The notes under the pieces: generated by a model
What the model was told of the DNA's origin: nothing
The model's input: the letters and a program-made list of their open reading frames with translations, nothing else
Databases searched by the model: none
Source of the DNA: Bdellovibrionales bacterium
Lineage (GTDB): Bacteria > Bdellovibrionota > Bdellovibrionia > Bdellovibrionales > Bdellovibrionaceae
Direction of reading: 5' to 3'
NCBI GenBank assembly: GCA_005793345.1
Contig: SXSU01000090.1
Coordinates: 1-55,404 of the forward strand
DNA length: 55,404 bases
Shown: piece by piece, positions 44,980 through 54,137 of the stretch
Numbering within the stretch: position 1 is the stretch's first letter
Layout: each line of letters begins with the position of its first letter
Made by a program: the position numbers and the translations under genes

Positions 44980-45087
44980 ATTAAATAATATTAAATTAAA
45001 AATGACATGGATTTAAATCAACAATTCTGATTGACATAACTCTCCATAATATTCAATCTATGCCAACTTTTTTTATAGGAGTATTTG

Positions 45088-45828
45088 ATGTTCAAATTTT
45101 TTACTTTTTTGAGTTTTGCATTAAGTGTTTCATTTACTCATGCTGTAGTGAACGATCCAGTTTCAAAAGTAAAATTTGCACTAGTTTATAAAGGTCCCGG
45201 TAGCTGTCCTGAGGAATGTTCTGAAGCGGCAGCTGAAATGGCAGAATTAGCAGGTTTAAGCCCAAAATTTATAGGACCCGAGGAGCAAAACCCACAAATT
45301 TTTGAAAATGCGGTGGTTTGGATTCAACCCGGTGGAAAATCTTCAAAAGTTGCAAAAACAATGAATGAGAATTTAAAAAATTTAATTCGCCAATTTGTTT
45401 ATAATGGTGGAGGCTATGTTGGATTTTGTGCAGGTGCATTTTATGCAACTCACATTATTGGTGACACCGAAAATATTGGATTAGGAATAATTGCGGGACG
45501 AACTCAGTTGTATGAAGAGGTCAATGATAGTCCTGAAATATTGACACTTAATTGGTTAGGTAAAAAACAAGATGTATATTGGGAAGGCGGACCCTACTTT
45601 ATACTTCCTGAAGAAGAACAAGAAAGTTCAGCAATTGAAGTCTTAGCTACTTATCCAAATGCAACACCAGCTTCAGTTAAATCAACTTATGGAAGAGGAA
45701 ATGTAGTACTTACTGGTGCTCATCCAGAAGCTCCTGCTTGGTGGAGTACAGTTGAAAAAATAATTGATCCTGATGGAGTAGACCATAATCTGGCTGTCGC
45801 CATGATTAAAATGGCCGTAGGAAATTAA
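45088..45828 (+). CDS. Secreted BPL_N/type 1 glutamine amidotransferase-like protein
   Basis: I use the ATG at 45088 (AGGAG six bases upstream); a TTG one codon earlier is less likely. About 246 residues with a signal peptide (FFTFLSFALSVSFTHA). The fold resembles the biotin-protein-ligase N-terminal domain family: WIQPGGKSSKV and NGGGYVGFCAGAFYAT with nucleophile-like Cys114, and LTGAHPEAP with a His. Enzymatic activity of these exported members is unclear. It runs directly into the agmatine genes (one base between stop and next ATG). Confidence 0.75.
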   Translation: MFKFFTFLSFALSVSFTHAVVNDPVSKVKFALVYKGPGSCPEECSEAAAEMAELAGLSPKFIGPEEQNPQIFENAVVWIQPGGKSSKVAKTMNENLKNLIRQFVYNGGGYVGFCAGAFYATHIIGDTENIGLGIIAGRTQLYEEVNDSPEILTLNWLGKKQDVYWEGGPYFILPEEEQESSAIEVLATYPNATPASVKSTYGRGNVVLTGAHPEAPAWWSTVEKIIDPDGVDHNLAVAMIKMAVGN

Positions 45829-45829
45829 A

Positions 45830-46897
45830 ATGTCCAATACTTCAAAGCAAACTGAATTTTACAATCAACCCTCTGAATGGCAAAAACATGATAGTTGTTG
45901 GTTGGCTTGGCCAGCGCGCAGAGATTTATGGGAAGAAAATTTAGAATTAGCACAAACTGAATTTGTTGATTTATGTAAATCAATTTTAAATTTTGATTCA
46001 AAAACACAAACGTATCGTGGTGAAAAATTAAATATATTAGTTCTAAACTCAAAGTCTCTAGCTCAAGCTGAGGCCATTTTTAAAAATATGCCTGTAACTT
46101 TACATATTGTGACTTACGGAGACATTTGGCTTCGCGATTCTGCTCCAATTTTTATTGAAGATTTAAAAAATAAAAAGTTAGTAAATATAAAATTTGGATT
46201 TAATGGCTGGGGCGAAAAATATAATCTTGAAGGTGATAAAGAATTAGGTCAACAGATTGCAAAATTATCAGATTGTGAAAGTATTGATAAGTTATCTTTT
46301 ATATTGGAAGGTGGATCTATTGAAGCCGATGGCCAGGGAACTTTTTTAACAACTGATCAATGTTTAATGAATCCAAACCGTAACCCTCATATGAGTAAAA
46401 TTCAAATCGAAGAAGAATTAAAAATACTGGGAGCTAAAAAAGTGATTTGGATCAAAGAAGGTTTACTCAATGATCATACAGATGGTCATATAGATACTAT
46501 TGCCCGTTACGTTGCTCCCGGTGAAGTTGTTTGTATGAAAGCTTTCGATCCAGAAACAGATCCTAATTCACAAGTTCTTTATGATATCGAGACCACATTA
46601 AAAAATGCAACTGATGCTTTAGGCAGAAAATTAAAAGTGCATACTATTCCGAGTCCAGGTTTGATTCTCAATGATGACGGTGAAGTCATGCCGGCAAGTT
46701 ATGTTAATTTTTATATAAGTAACACCTCAGTTTTAGTTCCAATATATGGTTCAAAATTTGATGATTTGGCTGTTGAATCCTTGCAAAAAATATTTCCTGA
46801 TCGTAAAGTTATTGGTTTGTCTGCAAAGGCAATTTTGAGTGGTGGAGGAGCATTTCATTGTATTACTCAACAAGTTCCCCTCATCACAAATATATAA
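45830..46897 (+). CDS. aguA: Agmatine deiminase
   Basis: A 355-residue guanidino-modifying enzyme. PSEWQKHDSCWLAWPARRDLW is the N-terminal signature; GDIWLRDSAPIF, LEGGSIEADGQGTFLTT, LLNDHTDGHIDTIARYV (catalytic His/Asp) and GGGAFHCITQQ with the active-site Cys near residue 346 are all present. It turns agmatine into N-carbamoylputrescine and ammonia. The next gene encodes the following step and starts right after its stop. Confidence 0.93.
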   Translation: MSNTSKQTEFYNQPSEWQKHDSCWLAWPARRDLWEENLELAQTEFVDLCKSILNFDSKTQTYRGEKLNILVLNSKSLAQAEAIFKNMPVTLHIVTYGDIWLRDSAPIFIEDLKNKKLVNIKFGFNGWGEKYNLEGDKELGQQIAKLSDCESIDKLSFILEGGSIEADGQGTFLTTDQCLMNPNRNPHMSKIQIEEELKILGAKKVIWIKEGLLNDHTDGHIDTIARYVAPGEVVCMKAFDPETDPNSQVLYDIETTLKNATDALGRKLKVHTIPSPGLILNDDGEVMPASYVNFYISNTSVLVPIYGSKFDDLAVESLQKIFPDRKVIGLSAKAILSGGGAFHCITQQVPLITNI

Positions 46898-47764
46898 ATG
46901 AATAAAAAGGAATTTAAAGTTATGAAAATTTCAGCGGTTCAAATTAAAGTCAGTTCAGATATCAAAGAAAATATTAATAAACTTACCCATTACATTGAAA
47001 CTTCAAAAAAAGATTTTGATTCAAATGTAATTTTAATGCCAGAGTTATTTGAAGGACCATATTTTTGTAAACAAGAAAAAGATGAATTTTTTGCTTGGGC
47101 AAAGCCACTACATAATCATCCCACTATTTTACATTTTCAAAAAATAGCAGCAAAGTTAAATGTAGCTTTACCAATTTCTTTTTTTGAAAAGGATGGACCT
47201 CATTATTACAATAGTATGGCAATGGTATCAGAGAACGGTCAGCTAATGGGAGTTTATCGCAAATCACATATTCCTGATGGACCAGGTTACGAAGAAAAAT
47301 TTTATTTTAAACCTGGCAATACAGGATTTAAGGTTTGGAAAACTTCTTATGGAAATATAGGTGTGGGGATCTGTTGGGATCAATGGTATCCAGAGTGTGC
47401 AAGATCAATGATGTTATTAGGTGCTGATATTTTACTTTATCCAACCGCAATTGGAACTGAGCCGGAAAATCCAACTCTAGATACAAAAGATCTATGGCAA
47501 AGAGCTATGATTGGTCATGCGGTTTCAAACGTTGTCCCAGTGGTTGCTGCTAATCGAATAGGTGATGAGAATGGCCAGATATTTTATGGTCACTCATTCA
47601 TTAGTAATCATCGCGGAGATAAAGTAAGTGAGATTGGTCGAAATGAAGAAGGAGTTATTCATTCTCAATTTGATTTTCAAGAAATTTCAAAAAATCGAGC
47701 GTCCTTCGGTTTTTTTAGAGATCGACGTCCTCAACTTTATAATTTAATTTCTATTGATCAATAA
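46898..47764 (+). CDS. aguB: N-carbamoylputrescine amidase
   Basis: Up to 288 residues; the ATG at 46922 has AAGGAA upstream and matches the usual N-terminus (MKISAVQIK), so the first eight residues may not be translated. Nitrilase-superfamily triad: Glu in LMPELFEGPYF, Lys in YRKSHIPDGPGYEEKFYF and Cys159 in GVGICWDQWYPE. It hydrolyses N-carbamoylputrescine to putrescine, completing the agmatine route with aguA. No arginine decarboxylase is in the window. Confidence 0.93.
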   Translation: MNKKEFKVMKISAVQIKVSSDIKENINKLTHYIETSKKDFDSNVILMPELFEGPYFCKQEKDEFFAWAKPLHNHPTILHFQKIAAKLNVALPISFFEKDGPHYYNSMAMVSENGQLMGVYRKSHIPDGPGYEEKFYFKPGNTGFKVWKTSYGNIGVGICWDQWYPECARSMMLLGADILLYPTAIGTEPENPTLDTKDLWQRAMIGHAVSNVVPVVAANRIGDENGQIFYGHSFISNHRGDKVSEIGRNEEGVIHSQFDFQEISKNRASFGFFRDRRPQLYNLISIDQ

Positions 47765-47904
47765 GTAAAAGTAATTGCAGTTATTAGAGTTAATACAGTT
47801 ACTGAGAATAGTTGACTCTTTGATGACGCATAAAGAAAGATCTCTCCACTCGTAAATAGATTATTTTTATGAAATTTGAATTTTTTTCTTTATATGCTCT
47901 AAAA

Positions 47905-47933
47905 TCCATGTTTCAACATTTGCAGAACATGGA
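47905..47933. promoter_or_regulatory. Inverted repeat upstream of the subtilase gene
   Basis: TCCATGTT and AACATGGA flank a 13-base spacer 25 bases before the protease ATG. The position suits an operator, but only the symmetry is seen. Confidence 0.3.
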
Positions 47934-47957
47934 AGTGTTTAAATTTAGGGGGGAATT

Positions 47958-50084
47958 ATGAAGATTAAAAATATAATGGTCGTTGCACTTGTAATGAGTT
48001 ACGCTACAGCGCAAGCGGGGACTCAATTGTACCTTCGCAAAGGCACAGTAGAAGCAAAACAATTAACTACTCACTTCTCAGCAACTGAGAATGAATCTAA
48101 GGTTCGTGAGTATGTCGTTCAATTTAAAAAATCACCATCGGAATCAGATAAAGGGGCATTGATTTCTAAAGGTGCTGAGATTTTTAAATATCTTCCGGAT
48201 GATGCCTATATTATCAGAGCCGATATTAATTCAATTTCTGCAATTAAAAGACTAGGACAAGTTAATACTACAATTCCTTATAACGCCTATTTTAAGATGA
48301 GTGCTGACTTCACTGGATTTAGTGTTATGACGGCTCAAAAAATTGAAAATGTACTTGTTAAAGTTTTTAAATCAAGTGAACTTAATGATGTGATTTCTAA
48401 TATCACAGCACTATCTCAAGATATTGCTATTGTTAGAGCTGATGGAAACTCAATTTTACTAAATACTCCACAAATTTTAATTGCTAAAATTGCGAATATT
48501 TCTGGAATAGATCATGTTCAACCTTACTTTGAAATGACAGTTTTAGATCCAATCACACAATTAGATAATGGAGCTACTCCTTCAGCAGATACTCCAGTTG
48601 CAAATGGTAATTATACAGATCTTGATGGTTTTGAAGATGGAACAAAAGTAATGAATTTTGAATCCGCTTGGAAACAAGGTTTTACAGGAGCTGGTCAAAT
48701 TGTTGCAATGGCTGATACTGGATTAGATTCAGGTGATGTAAATAATATTCATGCAGATTTAAAAGGTGCGGTTGTTAAAGGTTACATACATGGTTTGTTT
48801 TCTAAATCATGGAACGATCCAATGGGACATGGTACTCACGTAGCTGGCTCTGTTTTAAGTCGTGGTAAAGAGTCAAATGGTAAAATAATGGGTGGTGCAT
48901 ATGAAGCCAAAATGATTGCACAGGGTATGTGGAGTCCAATGATGGATAACTTAACTGTACCTCCTCAATTGAGCACACTCTTTAAATCTGCATATGACGA
49001 TGGTGCAAGAGTACATACTAACTCTTGGGGTGCAGCTAAGAATTTTGGAGTCTATGATAATTTTGCTGAGCAAGTGGATCAATTTGTATGGGATAACCCA
49101 GAAATGCTTCCAATTTTTGCTGCAGGTAATAGTGGTATTGATAAAAATAAAGATGGTCGTATAGATGAAAATTCAATTGGAACTCCAGGAACAGCTAAAA
49201 ACGTTTTAACTGTTGGTGCTTCTGAAAATTTAGTTTCTAAAGGTGGAATTCAAGTTCCAATTAAAAAATTAAGAGCTGCTGCGGATTCATGGTCAGCTGA
49301 GCCTATCAATAGCGATTTTATTTCTAATAATATAAATGGCATTGGAATGTTCTCTTCTCGAGGGCCTACAACTGATGGACGTGTAAAACCAGATGTTGTT
49401 GCTCCAGGAACAAATATTTTAAGTTTAAAATCGCAAGTTGAAGGTGCAAGTGAGTTATGGGGAGCATATAATAAGTGGTATGCTTGGTCTGGAGGAACTT
49501 CAATGGCTACTCCATTAACAGCTGGTGCCGCAGTTTTAACTCGTCAAAAACTCCAAAAGTTAGGTTTTGAAAAACCATCAGCAGCTTTAGTAAAAGGTGT
49601 TTTAATGCACTCTGCAGTTGATATGTACCCTGGCCAATTTGGTGAAGTCGGTTTAGCAAAAGGTCAAGAGTTAGTAACTCATAGACCTAATAATGATGAA
49701 GGTTTTGGTCGTGTGGATATGGATCGTGTTGTTAATCTTCCATATAAAATCATCGATGAAACAAAGGGTGTTGCTCAAGATCAAGAGCTTGCTTATGAGA
49801 TAAATGTTAAAAATACAGCTAAAAAAATATGGATGACTTTAATTTATACGGATGCACCAGCCTCATCAGCTGCAGCTAAAACACTAGTTAATAATTTAGA
49901 TTTAATAATTACATCCCCTTCTGGAAAAATATTTAAATCTGAAGATGCTGTAAATAATTATGAATTGATTGAGCTAGATCAATCTGAATCTGGTATTTAT
50001 AAAGTTTCTGTTAAAGGAACTAAAATACCACAAGCTAAAGCTGGTAAACTACCATTTGCATTGATTATCTCAGCAACTGAGTAA
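47958..50084 (+). CDS. Secreted subtilisin-like serine protease (S8)
   Basis: A 708-residue exported protease. Signal peptide (MKIKNIMVVALVMSYATAQA), an N-terminal region (about 45-190) resembling two weak inhibitor-type propeptide units (EYVVQFKKSPSE is one), then the S8 domain: catalytic Asp in VAMADTGLD near 254, His in MGHGTHVAGS near 291, oxyanion Asn in FAAGNSG, and Ser in SGGTSMATPLTAG near 515. The C-terminal 120 residues are beta-rich (proprotein-convertase P-like). GGGGGGA precedes the ATG. It is a candidate exoenzyme for protein degradation outside the cell or in prey. Confidence 0.92.
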   Translation: MKIKNIMVVALVMSYATAQAGTQLYLRKGTVEAKQLTTHFSATENESKVREYVVQFKKSPSESDKGALISKGAEIFKYLPDDAYIIRADINSISAIKRLGQVNTTIPYNAYFKMSADFTGFSVMTAQKIENVLVKVFKSSELNDVISNITALSQDIAIVRADGNSILLNTPQILIAKIANISGIDHVQPYFEMTVLDPITQLDNGATPSADTPVANGNYTDLDGFEDGTKVMNFESAWKQGFTGAGQIVAMADTGLDSGDVNNIHADLKGAVVKGYIHGLFSKSWNDPMGHGTHVAGSVLSRGKESNGKIMGGAYEAKMIAQGMWSPMMDNLTVPPQLSTLFKSAYDDGARVHTNSWGAAKNFGVYDNFAEQVDQFVWDNPEMLPIFAAGNSGIDKNKDGRIDENSIGTPGTAKNVLTVGASENLVSKGGIQVPIKKLRAAADSWSAEPINSDFISNNINGIGMFSSRGPTTDGRVKPDVVAPGTNILSLKSQVEGASELWGAYNKWYAWSGGTSMATPLTAGAAVLTRQKLQKLGFEKPSAALVKGVLMHSAVDMYPGQFGEVGLAKGQELVTHRPNNDEGFGRVDMDRVVNLPYKIIDETKGVAQDQELAYEINVKNTAKKIWMTLIYTDAPASSAAAKTLVNNLDLIITSPSGKIFKSEDAVNNYELIELDQSESGIYKVSVKGTKIPQAKAGKLPFALIISATE

Positions 50085-50168
50085 TTATGAATTTTTAATT
50101 TTTTTTACTAATAGGTGTGATATTTTCACTCCATTAATTAAAAACGAATAATAAAATTTGGGTTTATA

Positions 50169-50197
50169 AAAGCAGGTTGTAAGCAACCTGCTTTTTT
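50169..50197 (+). terminator. Intrinsic terminator after the subtilase gene
   Basis: AAAGCAGGTTG and CAACCTGCTTT pair perfectly around TAAG and continue into TTT. It lies about 85 bases after the stop. Confidence 0.88.
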
Positions 50198-50284
50198 AAT
50201 TGTAATTTGTTCAAAATTTAATCAGCAAATTATGTTATTTTCATAAAAATTGTTCAATGTACAGTGTCTAAAGCATCAATCAAT

Positions 50285-50313
50285 TTGATAACTTGTGTCA
50301 ATTGTGTTATATA
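50285..50313 (+). promoter_or_regulatory. Sigma-70-type promoter of carD
   Basis: TTGATA (50285-50290), 17 bases, TATATA (50308-50313). The start of carD is 33 bases downstream with GGAGG at 50333-50337. Boxes, spacing and position all agree with a housekeeping promoter. Confidence 0.65.
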
Positions 50314-50345
50314 CACGCTTGGTTCTTAAATTGGAGGTTTTCTAA

Positions 50346-50861
50346 ATGGCTACATCAGTAAACTCAATTGATCCTGGAGTATTTAAAGTTGGTGAAAATG
50401 CAGTTTATCCAGGGCATGGTGTAGGAAAAGTAGTTTCCATTGATACAAAAGAAATTTTAGGCCAGAAAAAAACATTTTATACAGTTCAAATTCAAGAAAC
50501 TGGAATGAAAATTATGGTTCCACTAGATAATGTTAAATCTGTTGGGTTAAGAGCTATAATTTCAAGAGAAGAAGCTTTCGAAGTTATAAGGATTTTAAAA
50601 AGAACTGATGTAAAAGTAGATACACAGACCTGGAATCGACGTTATCGCGAGTATATGGAAAAAATTAAAACTGGTTCCGTATATGAAATCGCTGCTGTTT
50701 TACGTGATTTATTCTTATTAAAAGTTGATAAAGAGTTAAGTTTTGGAGAGCGGAAAATGCTAGATACAGCAAGAAACTTGCTTATGAAAGAACTCACTAT
50801 CACCACTTCCAAAGAAGAACTTTCTCAACAAGAAGACGTAAAAGCAATATTTGGTCTTTAA
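50346..50861 (+). CDS. carD: CarD/CdnL-family transcriptional regulator
   Basis: A 171-residue protein. The N-terminal RNA-polymerase-interacting domain (about 10-75) has VGENAVYPGHGVGKVVSI and IMVPLDNVKSVGLR; the helical C-terminal domain has WNRRYREYMEKIKTGSVYEIA and LSFGERKMLDTARNLL, both family blocks that contact promoter DNA near the -10 region. CarD/CdnL proteins stabilise open complexes, chiefly at rRNA and growth genes. Own promoter and strong ribosome site; monocistronic appearance. Confidence 0.92.
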   Translation: MATSVNSIDPGVFKVGENAVYPGHGVGKVVSIDTKEILGQKKTFYTVQIQETGMKIMVPLDNVKSVGLRAIISREEAFEVIRILKRTDVKVDTQTWNRRYREYMEKIKTGSVYEIAAVLRDLFLLKVDKELSFGERKMLDTARNLLMKELTITTSKEELSQQEDVKAIFGL

Positions 50862-50946
50862 TTTATACTCGACAGAAGTCCAACTATGAAGTGCAAGTTA
50901 AGATTTTTATTATCTAAATAAAGATTCGTAATTTAATCTGGAGTTA

Positions 50947-51975
50947 ATGGATAATGCTATAAATTTGAAATTTATGTTACTTAATGCAGAAAATCTTTTT
51001 TTACTTTGGGATGAAAAACCCCCTGTAGATTTTCTAAATCTAAATGAAAAACAATGGAAAGATTTATCTTCATCTGTTTTCCCAAATAAACCCCTTCGTA
51101 AATTAAAAGAAATTGCTTCAATTTTTTTAGAAGTAGATCCTGATATAATTATGCTTACAGAAGTCGGTGGAGAAGAATCTCTTCAAAATTTTAATGAACA
51201 TTTTTTGCAAAATAATTTTTATACTGCTTTAATTGAAGGAAATAGTGATAGATCAATAGATGTTGGTTTTTTAATTAATAAACGATGTGGTTTTCATTTT
51301 CATATAGAAACAAATAAAAATAGGTCTATCAATTTTTTATACCCTCACGAAAAAGAATCTCTTGCTAAAGGAATCAATACTGAACATATTCCAACTAGCC
51401 ATAAATTTTCTCGAGATGTAGCTGAACTTCATTTATTTAAAACAAAGAAAGAAGAGCCATTTCTAATTACTTTATTAACACATTTAAAATCACCCCTTGA
51501 TCCAGATTATATTGATCCTCAGGGCGCGGAACGTCGACAAGCAGAACTAAAAACTTTGGTTCAAATTTATAATGAACAAAAAAATAATTATAAAGATTGT
51601 CCAATTATTGTCTGTGGAGATTTTAATGGAAATGCTTCTCGACATAATACAGACAAAGAATTTAAGGATTTATATCAACTTACTGATTTAGAAGATGTTT
51701 TAGAATTAAATAATACACCAATAATAGAACGACAAACTTTTTTTCATGTTCGTTCAGGTGGAAAATCAGAAGGTCGACAAATAGATTTTTGTTTTTTAGG
51801 TGATAGTGTTAAAAAAAATTTTCAAAATACAAAGTCATTTATCTACAGATATAAAAATGAATTGGGAATCAGAATTCATGCTCCCTCAACAATAGAAGAA
51901 AAAGAATATTTACCTTCTGATCATTATCCAATTATATTTGAATTACATAATTTAAATTTAATTAAAAAAAATTAG
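50947..51975 (+). CDS. Endonuclease/exonuclease/phosphatase-family protein
   Basis: A 342-residue EEP-fold enzyme. FMLLNAENLFLL supplies the first metal-binding Asn, IMLTEVGGEES the metal-binding Glu, LLTHLKSP and VCGDFNGNAS the phosphate/Asp-Asn site, and LPSDHYPIIFEL the terminal SDH. These are the canonical EEP residues, so it should cleave phosphodiester or phosphomonoester bonds with a divalent metal. No signal peptide. The substrate (DNA, lipid or nucleotide) is not evident. It ends three bases from the convergent fusion gene. Confidence 0.85.
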   Translation: MDNAINLKFMLLNAENLFLLWDEKPPVDFLNLNEKQWKDLSSSVFPNKPLRKLKEIASIFLEVDPDIIMLTEVGGEESLQNFNEHFLQNNFYTALIEGNSDRSIDVGFLINKRCGFHFHIETNKNRSINFLYPHEKESLAKGINTEHIPTSHKFSRDVAELHLFKTKKEEPFLITLLTHLKSPLDPDYIDPQGAERRQAELKTLVQIYNEQKNNYKDCPIIVCGDFNGNASRHNTDKEFKDLYQLTDLEDVLELNNTPIIERQTFFHVRSGGKSEGRQIDFCFLGDSVKKNFQNTKSFIYRYKNELGIRIHAPSTIEEKEYLPSDHYPIIFELHNLNLIKKN

Positions 51976-51978
51976 AAG

Positions 51979-53622
51979 TTATCCAAGTTTTTTAATAATA
52001 AATGTTTTAAGTAAACTTGCTTGATCAGGTAGCTCATAATCCAAACTTAAAAGAGGAGTATTTATAATTTGGAATTTCTTCTTGTTTTTAATGATCAACT
52101 GAAGGCATTTTTCAGTGAATTGTGCGAAATTCCACTTTTCAAAATTGCAGGAAAATAATAAGATTCCATTTTCAGATAATATTTCAAACAAAGAATAAAA
52201 TAACTCACTGAGATCAGATTCAAGTTTAAAAATATTATTTTTAACTCGAGCAAAAGAGGGAGGATCGCATACAATAATATTATAAATTTGATTTCTTTTT
52301 TTACTTCCTTCAATGAATACCCTAGCATCTGCTGACCAAAATTTATATTTTGTGTGAATATTGTTCACATCAAAATTGTTGAGTTGAAAATTCTTTTTAG
52401 ACCATTCAATAAAGTTAGAACTGAGATCCACCGTTGTGACAGATGCTGCTCCACCTGCGGCAGCGGCTACACTAAATCCGCCAGTGTAACTGAATAAATT
52501 AAGGACTGATTTATCTTTTGCATTTTTTAAAATAAATTTTCGATTTTCTCTTTGATCTAAAAATAGACCAGGAGACAATCCTTGATTACTTCTGATTTCA
52601 AAATTTAAACCATTTTCTATTGTTGTCCAAACTTGTTGAGAATTTGAGCTTTGAAGTAATTCAGCATGAAGTGGTAATTGTCCCCTGTTTTTCATTTCAC
52701 GAATAAAATAATTTTCAATTTTTTTATCTTTTAAAAAGCGTAATAATGTCGAATGAACTATTTTATCAGAAAGGTCGAACTTGTATTTTTTATTTAGTGA
52801 TTGTTTTGAATTAGGATCAGAAGTATAATCATACACCCAGGCTGTATGATTAAATATATCTATTTTTATGTTTTCAATTTCAGAATGAAGCAATCGCCAA
52901 CAATTTTGATTATTATAATTTAAATTATAACTTGAACTTCGCTGATGCCAAGCTGTTTCTAGAGTACAATAAAATAAATTTTCAAGGAGTTCTAAATTTG
53001 AAAAATATGCTGGAGGCTGAGCTTCACCTTTAATATTGAGTACGCTAATTTCTGTCGATATACAGTGTAAGCAAAGTCGAATAAATGGAGAACCTCCATG
53101 TTGGATATCTCCAAGTATGGAAATATTTGCTTTTTGGGCATGAATACGAATTTGATGAGGTTTTCCAGTTTCTGGATGAGCTTCCCACAAACTAAAATTT
53201 TTATAGCTTTGAATAAGAGTAAAGTGTGTACAACATTTTGTTTGCTCTTGAAGGTTATTTTTTGAGTCATCTAAAATAAACTGATTTCCTTTTTTTATAA
53301 TATCACCTTCGATTGATATTTTTTGCGTAGAAATTTGTTTATCAGTTAGAAATAAATATTTTTTATGAACCTTTTGTTCTTTAAATTGCTGAGTTAAAAA
53401 ATTGGCTGATTGGGATGACAATGCAAATAAAATAACTCCAGAGGTTCCTTTATCTAATCTTTGAAAGGTATATAATTTTGTTTCAAGTTTTTCTTCAAGC
53501 CATTCCACAAAACCTTTTAAATGAATATCAGAACTATGGGTGTTTAAACCAGATGGTTTGTTCGCAATTATATATCCATCTTCTGTATTAATAACTAAAT
53601 TTAATTCATTTAAACTCTTCAT
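51979..53622 (-). CDS. RluA-type pseudouridine synthase fused to a SAM-dependent RNA methyltransferase
   Basis: A 547-residue fusion. Residues 10-215 are a RluA-family synthase: IIANKPSGLNTHS, catalytic Asp57 in FQRLDKGTSGVILFA, and HPETGKPHQIRIHAQK. Residues about 300-545 are a RlmI/RlmK-like methyltransferase: LFLDQRENRKF, motif I VLNLFSYTGGFSVAAAAGG, TTVDLSSNFIEWS, and IVCDPPSFARV with the DPPSF motif. A single protein would thus isomerise a uridine and methylate a base, probably in 23S rRNA. Both active sites look intact. Confidence 0.88.
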   Translation of the reverse strand: MKSLNELNLVINTEDGYIIANKPSGLNTHSSDIHLKGFVEWLEEKLETKLYTFQRLDKGTSGVILFALSSQSANFLTQQFKEQKVHKKYLFLTDKQISTQKISIEGDIIKKGNQFILDDSKNNLQEQTKCCTHFTLIQSYKNFSLWEAHPETGKPHQIRIHAQKANISILGDIQHGGSPFIRLCLHCISTEISVLNIKGEAQPPAYFSNLELLENLFYCTLETAWHQRSSSYNLNYNNQNCWRLLHSEIENIKIDIFNHTAWVYDYTSDPNSKQSLNKKYKFDLSDKIVHSTLLRFLKDKKIENYFIREMKNRGQLPLHAELLQSSNSQQVWTTIENGLNFEIRSNQGLSPGLFLDQRENRKFILKNAKDKSVLNLFSYTGGFSVAAAAGGAASVTTVDLSSNFIEWSKKNFQLNNFDVNNIHTKYKFWSADARVFIEGSKKRNQIYNIIVCDPPSFARVKNNIFKLESDLSELFYSLFEILSENGILLFSCNFEKWNFAQFTEKCLQLIIKNKKKFQIINTPLLSLDYELPDQASLLKTFIIKKLG

Positions 53623-54137
53623 TGATTCACTGATTTCTTAATGTAAATTTTTTCCATCTTAAATTACCCCAAATCATGAGGCAAATACAAAGTAAAGTAA
53701 AAAACAAGAAAATAACTGGGTTAAGATTATGTCTGATACAATTGTTGAGCAGTCAGGCTTAATCATGAACAGTTTTTTTAGAAACGTAAATACAATTGAA
53801 TTATTAGAAGTGATTAGAAGTTCTACAATGTTTACATAAATATTAATATTTTTTTGAAAAAATAATTCTTACGTATATAAATTAAATCAAAATGAAACGA
53901 TTAATTTTGAGTTTCGTTTTAAATTGATAATAGAGCTACAATATAAACAATAACTTTTCTTTCATTATAATAATTTCTCAACATGAATTGATTTGTCGTC
54001 TTTAAAAAGTATCAAACTAATAGACATTTTTTAAAAGTTCGACATTATTCGATCTTGTATACGACTAAGCTTGAATTGGTCAGGACCAATTTTTGCTTCT
54101 AAATAAATCGTGTTGTTAAAATTACAAGGAGGGTCGT
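53623..54137. other. Intergenic region with a repeat and a leader hairpin
   Basis: About 515 A/T-rich bases between divergent genes. It contains module A copy 11 (53703-53778) and, at 54074-54091, AATTGGTC-AG-GACCAATT followed by T residues, a compact hairpin 46 bases before the lipoprotein ATG that could be an attenuator or operator. I find no gene in it. Confidence 0.5.
53703..53778. repeat. Module A repeat copy 11 (diverged)
   Basis: AACAAGAAAATAACTGGGTTAAGATTATGTCTGAT on the reading strand is the spacer end and a mutated left arm; GTCAGGCTTAATCATGAACAGTTTTTT is the right arm. The apex is CAATTGTTGAGCAG. The left arm has lost much of its pairing, so this is an older copy. It lies upstream of the RluA fusion gene rather than at a 3' end. 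Confidence 0.75.

Noticed and set aside
53779..54137. Possible small RNA or tRNA gene in the long gap before the last lipoprotein
   Set aside because: No cloverleaf or complete promoter-terminator pair is visible; only a short leader hairpin.
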